Positions 1 through 6,133 of a stretch of DNA of 15,294 nt are shown in pieces. Under the pieces are notes generated by a model. It saw only the letters and a list, made by a program, of their open reading frames with translations. It had not been told where the DNA came from and did no database searches. How positions within the stretch are numbered: position 1 is the stretch's first letter; each line of letters begins with the position of its first letter. The stretch lies in assembly GCA_000433535.1 (NCBI GenBank), contig FR892680.1, positions 19,443-34,736 of the forward strand. Reading direction: 5' to 3'. Source of the stretch: Dorea sp. CAG:317. Its GTDB lineage: Bacteria; Bacillota; Clostridia; Lachnospirales; Lachnospiraceae. A program made the translations under genes and the position numbers.

Positions 1-446
1 CCGCCGCTTTGATCTTCACATCTTCGCCGACATAACGGGCAAATAATTCCACATCTTGGGAGGTCGCTCCTGCTTTGGAAAATCCGGTAGATGTCTTAAT
101 ATAATCTGCCCCTGCCGCAGTCACTGCCCGGCACATACCAATCTTCTCTTCTTCGGTGAGAAGGCAGGTCTCAATGATAACTTTCAGGATCTTATCTCCC
201 ACGGCCTCCTTGATCTTTCGAATCTCTTCTTCCACAAGATCAAACCGGTTGTCTTTGACCCACCCAAGATTAATTACCATATCCACTTCATCCGCACCGT
301 TATCCACTGCATCTTTTGCCTCGAATACAGACAGAAGCTGTTTCATACTTAAGCGCATCCTCGCACAGCGCTTTCACTTCCTCCCATGAAGCAGTCTGAG
401 CAAGTAATGTGTGATCCACCCGATGCAAGATTTCTTTCAATTCCAT
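1..446 (-). pseudogene. deoC: Deoxyribose-phosphate aldolase, internally deleted and frameshifted; 3' end beyond window
   Basis: DeoC (DERA) cleaves 2-deoxyribose-5-phosphate to glyceraldehyde-3-phosphate and acetaldehyde in nucleoside catabolism. The ATG at 446-444 has a GAGGGAG ribosome binding site and starts a typical DeoC N-terminus (MELKEILHRVDHTLL) that runs to SVCI. It then reads seven foreign residues and stops at TAA 302-300 (48 codons). DeoC similarity resumes in another frame at 322-320 (EAKDAVDNGADEVDMVIN) and stays open to the window edge. The resumed part carries both conserved lysines: the Schiff-base Lys of KTSTGF (codon 97-95) and the Lys of KIKAA (codon 10-8). About 35 residues normally found between SVCI and the VFEAKDA region are absent, so the lesion is a deletion plus frame change, not a single-base slip. 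It lies 53 nt downstream of udp, the usual partner. It is a genuine pseudogene unless the assembly is wrong at 320-328. Confidence 0.85.
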
Positions 447-499
447 AATACGCTCCCTCTCACTGGCATATAGCCCTTTCTCTTCTATTCTGATACCTT

Positions 500-1294
500 C
501 TATAACAATGTCTTCCCGCTTTCGCGATCTTCACGGATCAAGGAACGAATTGCCTCAATTGCGGTCCGGATCGGCGCATCCGTATCGTGCACAACCGGAT
601 TGGGCAGTCCCTGTTTCGCCCGCTCCTGATTCGCCATCACAAGCAGCACGGTACCTGTTCGAACCCGAAGGGTACTTCCCACAATAAAAATTGCCGCAGA
701 TTCCATCTCCGATGCAAGACATCCGCACTTGATCCACGCATCCCATTTATTCATAAGCTCGTAGCCCACAGGCATACTCATCGGATCATGCTGTCCATAA
801 AAAGCATCCTTACACTGTACCACTCCTGTGTGACACGGGAAATTAAGTTTCCCGGCTGCTTTTACAAGGGCATTGGTTACTGTAAGATCCGGCACCGCCG
901 GATATTCAATAGGCGCATACTCTTTGCTTGTTCCCTCCATACGAATAGCTCCGGTTGCAACCACCAGATCTCCGCTCTTTACATCGAGCGCCATTCCTCC
1001 GCTTGTTCCCACACGGATAAAAGTATCTGCACCCACTCTTTTCAATTCTTCCATAGCGATCGATGCGGACGGACCTCCGATTCCCGTAGAAGTGACGCTC
1101 ACTTTCTCCCCGTCCAGATAACCGGTATATGTGACATATTCCCGATTATCTGCGATCAGCTTTGGTTCCTCAAAATAAGCAGCAATCTTCTCACAGCGCT
1201 TGGGATCTCCCGGCAGGATCACATAGCGTCCCACCTCTCCTTTTGCCACCTGAATATGATATTGCCTCTCCTGATCTTCTGAATAATTGATCAT
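500..1294 (-). CDS. udp: Uridine phosphorylase
   Basis: Cytosolic uridine phosphorylase: uridine plus phosphate gives uracil and ribose-1-phosphate (pyrimidine nucleoside salvage). It is 264 aa, close to the family's usual 250-260. Nucleoside phosphorylase-I motifs are in order: the phosphate loop LPGDPKR (27-33), TGIGGPS (70-76), VGTSGG (95-100), DAFYGQHD (163-170) and ASEMESAAIF (194-203), where the Glu-Met-Glu binds the ribose. The ATG at 1294-1292 is preferred over the in-frame TTG at 1300 because the GGGGG ribosome binding site sits 7 nt before the ATG but only 1 nt before the TTG. It is 64 nt downstream of pflA and 53 nt upstream of deoC. I see no terminator before it, so it may be read from the pfl promoter as well as from an unseen one. 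A purine or broader nucleoside specificity cannot be excluded from motifs alone. Confidence 0.92.
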   Translation of the reverse strand: MINYSEDQERQYHIQVAKGEVGRYVILPGDPKRCEKIAAYFEEPKLIADNREYVTYTGYLDGEKVSVTSTGIGGPSASIAMEELKRVGADTFIRVGTSGGMALDVKSGDLVVATGAIRMEGTSKEYAPIEYPAVPDLTVTNALVKAAGKLNFPCHTGVVQCKDAFYGQHDPMSMPVGYELMNKWDAWIKCGCLASEMESAAIFIVGSTLRVRTGTVLLVMANQERAKQGLPNPVVHDTDAPIRTAIEAIRSLIREDRESGKTLL

Positions 1295-1301
1295 AACCAA
1301 G

Positions 1302-1310
1302 CCCCCTTTT
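1302..1310 (-). promoter_or_regulatory. Ribosome binding site fixing the udp start
   Basis: AAAAGGGGG lies 7 nt before ATG 1294-1292. It is only 1 nt from the upstream in-frame TTG at 1300-1298, which argues against that start. Confidence 0.7.
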
Positions 1311-1358
1311 CTATGATTTTCTCATCTTCAAGAATACTTTCCTGATGATTTTAACTTC

Positions 1359-2084
1359 TTAACAGCCCAGTCTTCGTTTGGCGTTCTCAACCCGCTCTTT
1401 GGTCGGCGGCTCCACACCGGCAAGAGGATATTCCATGCCAAGCTCTTTCCACTTATATTCGCCCAGCGTATGATAAGGAAGAACCTCTACCCGCTCCACA
1501 TTCTTCAATGTCTTGATAAATGTACTCAGGCGGTCAAGATACTCGTCCTTATCGCTTCCCCCCGGGACAAGTACGTGGCGAATCCAAACCGGCTTATGAA
1601 TCTCAGATAAATATTGTGCTAATTCCAGAATATTCTTTCCGGTACATCCTGTCAATATCTGATGCTGTTCTTCATCGATCTGTTTTAAGTCTAAGAGAAT
1701 CAGATCTGTGTATTCCATTAATTTCTGAAATTTGGAAAAGAATGGTTCCTGCTTCGTAAATGGTTGTCCGCTTGTGTCAATGACTGTATGAATTCCTTTC
1801 TCTTTCGCTTTTTCAAAAAGCTCCAATAAGAAATCAATCTGCAAAAGCGGTTCTCCCCCACTTACGGTAATACCGCCCTCACTTCCCCAGTAAGAGCGGT
1901 ATTTCAATGCTTTCGCAATCAGTTCATCTGCCGTATACGGCGTCCCCGACTGCATGTTCCAAGTGTCAGGATTGTGACAGAACTGGCAGCGCATAGCGCA
2001 TCCAGAAGTAAAGATCACAAATCTTACACCCGGTCCATCTACGGAACCAAAACTTTCCAAAGAATGAATATATCCCTTTGTCAT
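1359..2084 (-). CDS. pflA: Pyruvate formate-lyase-activating enzyme (radical SAM)
   Basis: A radical SAM enzyme that puts the glycyl radical on pyruvate formate-lyase, using a 4Fe-4S cluster and S-adenosylmethionine under anaerobic conditions. The 241-aa length is usual for the family. The N-terminus GYIHSLESFGSVDGPGVR is typical of PFL activases. The cluster motif CxxxCxxC is Cys29, Cys33 and Cys36, followed by HNPDTW. GGEPLLQ (SAM-binding GGE motif) lies near residue 97, and the C-terminal PYHTLGEYKW block is also characteristic. ATG at 2084-2082 has the ribosome binding site AAGAAGGAG 7 nt upstream. It sits 39 nt behind its substrate gene pflB with no terminator between, so the two are co-transcribed. 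Confidence 0.96.
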   Translation of the reverse strand: MTKGYIHSLESFGSVDGPGVRFVIFTSGCAMRCQFCHNPDTWNMQSGTPYTADELIAKALKYRSYWGSEGGITVSGGEPLLQIDFLLELFEKAKEKGIHTVIDTSGQPFTKQEPFFSKFQKLMEYTDLILLDLKQIDEEQHQILTGCTGKNILELAQYLSEIHKPVWIRHVLVPGGSDKDEYLDRLSTFIKTLKNVERVEVLPYHTLGEYKWKELGMEYPLAGVEPPTKERVENAKRRLGC

Positions 2085-2108
2085 AGTTTTGCTCCTTCTT
2101 TTCTGTTT

Positions 2109-2132
2109 TTATTACATTTCTTATTACATTTC
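2109..2132. repeat. Tandem 12-bp duplication at the pflB stop codon
   Basis: TTATTACATTTC occurs twice back to back (2109-2120 and 2121-2132). The second copy holds the last bases of pflB including its stop codon TAA (2126-2124). Transcribed, the first copy repeats the same stop context in the pflB-pflA spacer. It looks like a recent slippage duplication; no function is apparent. Confidence 0.8.
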
Positions 2133-4376
2133 TTTGTGACATGTTCTTGCAATTACGTCCATCTGCTGTTCCTTTGTCAGGTCGATGAATTTTACTGCAT
2201 AACCGGATACACGGATTGTAAAGTTTGCGTACTCTGGTTTCTCCGGATGCTCCATAGCATCAATGAGCTTCTCTGTACCGAATACATTAACGTTCAGGTG
2301 GTGTGCTCCCTGATGGAAGTAACCATCCAGTACGTGTACCAGATTTTCTGTACGCTCTTCATCACTATGACCAAGCGCTTCCGGGCTGATTGTCTGTGTA
2401 TTAGAGATTCCATCAAGAGCAAGCTCATATGGAAGCTTAGCCACAGAGTTCAGAGATGCAAGGAGACCGTTCTTCTCTGCTCCGTAAGATGGGTTTGCAC
2501 CCGGTGCCAGAGGTTCTCCTGCTTTTCTTCCATCCGGAAGAGTACCTGTTGCCTTACCGTATACTACGTTAGATGTGATTGTAAGGATTGATGTTGTAGG
2601 CTCAGAGTTTCTGTAAGTATGGCACTTATTTAATTTGTGCATAAATGTCTTAAGAAGCCAGATTGCCAGTTCATCTGCACGGTCATCATCATTTCCGTAT
2701 CTTGGGAAATCACCCTCGATCTCGAAATCAACTGCGATTCCGTTCTCATCACGCACTGGTTTCACCTTAGCGTATTTGATTGCACACAGAGAGTCGATCA
2801 CATGAGAGAATCCTGCAATACCTGTTGCAAATGTACGTCTTACATCTGTATCAATAAGAGCCATCTCTGCTGCTTCGTAGTAATATTTATCATGCATATA
2901 GTGGATCATGTTCAAGGTATCTACATATAACTTAGATAACCAGTCCATCATCTCATCGTAACGCTCCATCACTTCATCATAGTCAAGATACTCAGAAGTG
3001 ATCGGTCTGTAAGCCGGTCCTACCTGCACGCCGGTCTTTTCATCTACACCACCGTTGATTGCGTAGAGCAGACATTTCGCAAGGTTTGCACGTGCACCAA
3101 AGAACTGGATTTCTTTTCCTGTCTGTGTTGCAGATACACAGCAGCAGATAGAATAATCGTCACCCCATACCGGACGCATCACATCATCATTTTCATACTG
3201 GATAGAGCTTGTCTTTACAGAAATGAAAGATGCGTACTTCTTGAAGTTCTCCGGAAGTCTCTCAGAATATAATACTGTGAGGTTTGGTTCCGGTGACGGT
3301 CCCATGTTCTCCAATGTATGGAGGAAACGGAAGTCTGTCTTAGTTACCATAGAACGTCCATCCTGTCCAAGACCTGCAACCTCTAAGGTAGCCCATACCG
3401 GGTCACCGGAGAACAGTTCATTGTAAGATGGGATTCTTGCGAATTTCACCATACGGAATTTCATAACCATGTGGTCAATGAGTTCCTGAGCCTCAGCCTC
3501 TGTGATCGCACCGTTCTCTAAGTCTCTCTGGATATAAACATCAAGGAATGTAGAGATACGTCCTACACTCATTGCTGCTCCGTTCTGTGTCTTGATGGCA
3601 GCAAGATATCCGAAATACAGCCACTGTGCTGCTTCGCGGGCGTTCTTCGCCGGTTTTGAAATATCAAAGCCGTAGATCTCCGCCATTTCTTTCATTCCAT
3701 TTAATGCACGGATCTGATCTGCGATCTCCTCACGAAGACGGAAATCTGTTCCTTTCATACCGTGTCTTGCATATCTTTCGAAGTCATACTGCTTCTTCTC
3801 GATCAGGAAGTCGATTCCGTAAAGAGCAACACGTCTGTAGTCGCCCACAATACGTCCTCTTCCGTATGTGTCCGGAAGACCTGTGATGATCTTATTGTGA
3901 CGGGCTTTTTTCATCTCTGGAGTGTAGATGTCAAATACACCCTGGTTGTGTGTTTTATGATATTTTGTAAAGATCTCGTGAAGCTTCTCGCTTGGCTGGT
4001 ATCCATAAGTTGTACAAGCCTTTTCTGCCATGTTAATACCGCCGTATGGCATAAATGCTCTCTTAAGAGGTTTGTCTGTCTGAAGACCTACAACTGCTTC
4101 CAGATCTTTCATCTCTTCGCTGATATATCCCGGCCCATATGCAGTAAGTCCGGATACAACCTCTGTCTCCATATCAAGAACGCCGCCTTTTGCACGCTCC
4201 TCTTTCTGAAGTTCCTGTAATTTGCCCCATAATTTATCGGTAGCCTCTGTTGGATCTGCTAAAAACGCTTCATCTCCATCATATTCTGTATAGTTATCCT
4301 GAATGAAACTGCGGACATCCACAGAATTTCTCCAGTCTCTCCCCTTAAAACCTTCCCATTGCTCAAAATATGGCAT
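2124..4376 (-). CDS. pflB: Formate C-acetyltransferase (pyruvate formate-lyase)
   Basis: A glycyl-radical enzyme converting pyruvate and CoA to acetyl-CoA and formate, the central anaerobic branch of pyruvate metabolism. It is 750 aa (family about 740-760). The active site has the adjacent cysteines Cys412-Cys413 within YSICCCVSA (408-416); a third cysteine, Cys411, precedes them where many PFLs have Ala. GKEIQFFGARANLAK (420-434) is also conserved. The radical glycine is Gly725 in RVSGYAV (722-728), about 25 residues from the C-terminus, as in true PFLs. ATG at 4376-4374 has AAGGAGAT 7 nt upstream. It is the first gene after the yajC terminator, has its own promoter, and is followed directly by its activase. 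Family members acting on glycerol or choline have different active-site contexts and are unlikely. Confidence 0.97.
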   Translation of the reverse strand: MPYFEQWEGFKGRDWRNSVDVRSFIQDNYTEYDGDEAFLADPTEATDKLWGKLQELQKEERAKGGVLDMETEVVSGLTAYGPGYISEEMKDLEAVVGLQTDKPLKRAFMPYGGINMAEKACTTYGYQPSEKLHEIFTKYHKTHNQGVFDIYTPEMKKARHNKIITGLPDTYGRGRIVGDYRRVALYGIDFLIEKKQYDFERYARHGMKGTDFRLREEIADQIRALNGMKEMAEIYGFDISKPAKNAREAAQWLYFGYLAAIKTQNGAAMSVGRISTFLDVYIQRDLENGAITEAEAQELIDHMVMKFRMVKFARIPSYNELFSGDPVWATLEVAGLGQDGRSMVTKTDFRFLHTLENMGPSPEPNLTVLYSERLPENFKKYASFISVKTSSIQYENDDVMRPVWGDDYSICCCVSATQTGKEIQFFGARANLAKCLLYAINGGVDEKTGVQVGPAYRPITSEYLDYDEVMERYDEMMDWLSKLYVDTLNMIHYMHDKYYYEAAEMALIDTDVRRTFATGIAGFSHVIDSLCAIKYAKVKPVRDENGIAVDFEIEGDFPRYGNDDDRADELAIWLLKTFMHKLNKCHTYRNSEPTTSILTITSNVVYGKATGTLPDGRKAGEPLAPGANPSYGAEKNGLLASLNSVAKLPYELALDGISNTQTISPEALGHSDEERTENLVHVLDGYFHQGAHHLNVNVFGTEKLIDAMEHPEKPEYANFTIRVSGYAVKFIDLTKEQQMDVIARTCHKEM

Positions 4377-4427
4377 GATCTTTATCTCCTTTCACTATAT
4401 GTAGTATGTTATTTTTTAGACAGGCAT

Positions 4428-4456
4428 AGTATATCATCCTTTTTATAAAATAGCAA
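4428..4456 (-). promoter_or_regulatory. Sigma-A promoter of pflB
   Basis: On the minus strand, a -35 TTGCTA (4456-4451, 4 of 6 consensus) and a -10 TATACT (4433-4428, 5 of 6) are separated by exactly 17 nt. Transcription would begin near 4421, giving a leader of about 45 nt before the pflB ATG. Confidence 0.7.
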
Positions 4457-4465
4457 TACATTTTT

Positions 4466-4480
4466 TGATAACCATTATCA
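4466..4480 (-). promoter_or_regulatory. Putative Fur-family operator upstream of pflB
   Basis: The minus strand reads TGATAATGGTTATCA, a 6-3-6 inverted repeat. It differs at one of 14 defined positions from the Gram-positive Fur 7-1-7 box TGATAATNATTATCA. It ends 9 bp upstream of the pflB -35 hexamer, roughly -46 to -60 from the predicted start. The match is seen in the sequence; binding by Fur, or by a relative such as PerR or Zur, is inference. Confidence 0.4.
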
Positions 4481-4507
4481 TTTAAGCTCATGTATGTGAT
4501 TTTATAC

Positions 4508-4541
4508 AAAAAACTGCCGCTTCATTTCTGAAACGACAGTT
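4508..4541 (-). terminator. Rho-independent terminator after yajC
   Basis: On the minus strand, a 12-bp stem (AACTGTCGTTTC with GAAGCGGCAGTT, including two G-U pairs) and a 6-nt loop are followed at once by a run of Ts (4513-4508). It begins 33 nt past the yajC stop codon and separates the yajC transcript from pflB. Confidence 0.88.
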
Positions 4542-4574
4542 CTCTCTTATCTTTTCTTATTTTTCTGCAAATTC

Positions 4575-4880
4575 TTATTCTGCAGAAGCTTTTTCTACCT
4601 GTGCAACTGCTGCCTTCTGCATGGGAATACGACAGTTCTTGTTGCTTCCAAACTCTACAATGATATCAGAATCACTGATGTCAATGATGACTCCGTAGAA
4701 ACCGCTTGTTGTAAGAACGGTATCTCCTACTTCCATATCAGCGATCATTGACTGTACTCTCTTCTGCTCTTTCTTCTGTGGTCTGATGAAAATGAACCAG
4801 AAACCTCCGAAGATCAATGCATATACGACTAAGAGTGGTATCCAGGTGCCTCCTGCACTCTGTGCTGCTAATGTCCACAT
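4575..4880 (-). CDS. yajC: Preprotein translocase subunit YajC
   Basis: A small single-pass membrane protein that associates with SecDF and the SecYEG protein-export channel. It is 101 aa, usual for the family. A short polar N-terminus precedes one membrane segment at about 14-32 (IPLLVVYALIFGGFWFIFI). The family signature RPQKKEQKR (33-41) and a small beta-rich domain with VGDTVLTTSGFYG (51-63) follow. ATG at 4880-4878 has a textbook AGGAGG site. It lies downstream of tgt, the standard neighbour, but the usual next gene or genes (commonly secDF) are not here: a terminator and pflB follow instead. It has its own promoter in the 96-nt gap after tgt. Confidence 0.95.
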   Translation of the reverse strand: MWTLAAQSAGGTWIPLLVVYALIFGGFWFIFIRPQKKEQKRVQSMIADMEVGDTVLTTSGFYGVIIDISDSDIIVEFGSNKNCRIPMQKAAVAQVEKASAE

Positions 4881-4917
4881 AACTAATTCCTCCTAATTAT
4901 CTTTAAGCACTATTGCT

Positions 4918-4946
4918 ATCATACACAATAATGCAATATTCATCAA
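4918..4946 (-). promoter_or_regulatory. Sigma-A promoter of yajC
   Basis: Minus strand: -35 TTGATG (4946-4941, 4 of 6) and -10 TATGAT (4923-4918, 5 of 6), with a 17-nt spacer. A 6-bp inverted repeat ATCAAG-N7-CTTGAT (4942-4960) overlaps the -35 hexamer. Confidence 0.6.
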
Positions 4947-4976
4947 GTGATTTCCTTGATTTTCATAAAATTTTCA

Positions 4977-6107
4977 CTATTTTTTTACAGCCATTCCCGC
5001 AAGTTTTGCTTCTTTGTATTCCTTGTAACATCCTTGATCAATGGCATCTCTGATCTCTTCCATCATTGTATTGTAGAAATACAGGTTGTGAAGAACACAC
5101 AGTCTCATACCAAGCATTTCTTTTGCTTTTAACAGATGTCTGATGTATGCTCTGGAATACGTCCGGCACGCCGGACACTGACATCCCTCTTCGATCGGGC
5201 GGTCATCCAGCTCATATTTCGCATTGAACAGATTCAATTTTCCTGCATTTGTATATACATGACCATGACGTCCGTTTCTGCTTGGATATACACAGTCGAA
5301 GAAATCAACTCCCCGGTCTACTGCTTCCAATATATTTGCCGGCGTTCCGACTCCCATAAGATAGGTCGGCTTATTCTTCGGAAGATGCGGCACCACTGCA
5401 TCCAGAATACGATACATTTCCTCATGGGATTCTCCCACTGCCAGTCCTCCTACTGCATAACCGTCCAGATCAAGCTTGCTGATTTCCTGCGCGTGTCGGA
5501 TACGGATATCCTCATAGATACCGCCCTGATTAATTCCGAAGAGCATCTGCTTTTTGTTGATCGTATCCGGAAGACTGTTCAATCTGTCCATCTCTGCCTT
5601 ACAGCGGGCAAGCCATCTTGTAGTTCGGTCTACGGAACGTTCCATATAATCGCGGTCAGCCACACTGGACGGACATTCATCAAATGCCATGGCGATAGTG
5701 GAGGCAAGATTTGACTGGATCTGCATACTTTCCTCCGGTCCCATGAAAATTTTCTTTCCATCAATGTGAGAATTAAAATATACGCCCTCTTCCTTGATCT
5801 TACGAAGCCCTGCCAGCGAAAAAACCTGAAATCCGCCGGAATCAGTGAGAATCGGTTTATCCCACGCCATGAATTTGTGAAGACCACCGAGCTTCTTAAT
5901 CACATCATCCCCCGGTCTTACATGAAGATGATACGTATTCGAAAGTTCTACCTGTGTCTTAATCTGTCTCAGATCATCAGTGGAAACAGCGCCCTTGATT
6001 GCTGCAGCTGTTCCTACATTCATAAATACCGGCGTCTCAATCACACCGTGTACTGTGTGCAGTCTTCCCCTCTTGGCAAGACCATCTTGTTTTAATAATT
6101 CATACAT
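4977..6107 (-). CDS. tgt: tRNA-guanine(34) transglycosylase (queuine/preQ1 exchange)
   Basis: Swaps guanine-34 in the anticodon of Asp, Asn, His and Tyr tRNAs for preQ1, the committed tRNA step of queuosine formation. The protein is 376 aa, normal for bacterial Tgt. DSGGFQVFSLA (89-99) carries the general acid/base Asp89, GINQGG (191-196) and GGLAVGE (220-226) shape the base pocket, and VDFFDCVYPSRNGR (267-280) carries the nucleophilic Asp271. The structural zinc site is Cys309, Cys311, Cys314 and His340. ATG at 6107-6105 has AAGGTG 7 nt upstream. It begins 26 nt after the L,D-transpeptidase stop, so it is probably read from that gene's promoter. Confidence 0.97.
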   Translation of the reverse strand: MYELLKQDGLAKRGRLHTVHGVIETPVFMNVGTAAAIKGAVSTDDLRQIKTQVELSNTYHLHVRPGDDVIKKLGGLHKFMAWDKPILTDSGGFQVFSLAGLRKIKEEGVYFNSHIDGKKIFMGPEESMQIQSNLASTIAMAFDECPSSVADRDYMERSVDRTTRWLARCKAEMDRLNSLPDTINKKQMLFGINQGGIYEDIRIRHAQEISKLDLDGYAVGGLAVGESHEEMYRILDAVVPHLPKNKPTYLMGVGTPANILEAVDRGVDFFDCVYPSRNGRHGHVYTNAGKLNLFNAKYELDDRPIEEGCQCPACRTYSRAYIRHLLKAKEMLGMRLCVLHNLYFYNTMMEEIRDAIDQGCYKEYKEAKLAGMAVKK

Positions 6108-6133
6108 ATATTTTCACCTTATCATTTATCGTA

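Noticed and set aside
1..446. Programmed frameshifting as an explanation for the split deoC
   Set aside because: About 35 conserved residues are absent as well as the frame being changed, and there is no slippery run or downstream structure evident at the junction.
587..1282. A 231-codon open frame on the plus strand opposite udp
   Set aside because: It mirrors a well-supported uridine phosphorylase, has no ribosome binding site or recognisable domain, and its composition (rich in His, Cys, Arg) is what an antisense frame yields.
1974..2591. A 205-codon plus-strand frame opposite pflA start and pflB end
   Set aside because: It spans two real genes and their spacer in antisense, is cysteine-rich without motif structure, and lacks a ribosome binding site.
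4942..4960. Inverted repeat ATCAAG-N7-CTTGAT as a terminator for tgt
   Set aside because: The stem is only 6 bp and AT-rich with no T run after it. It overlaps the yajC promoter, so an operator role is the only reading left and is unproven.
5136..5714. A 192-codon plus-strand frame opposite tgt
   Set aside because: It is antisense to conserved catalytic parts of Tgt; no recognisable motif or translation signal.
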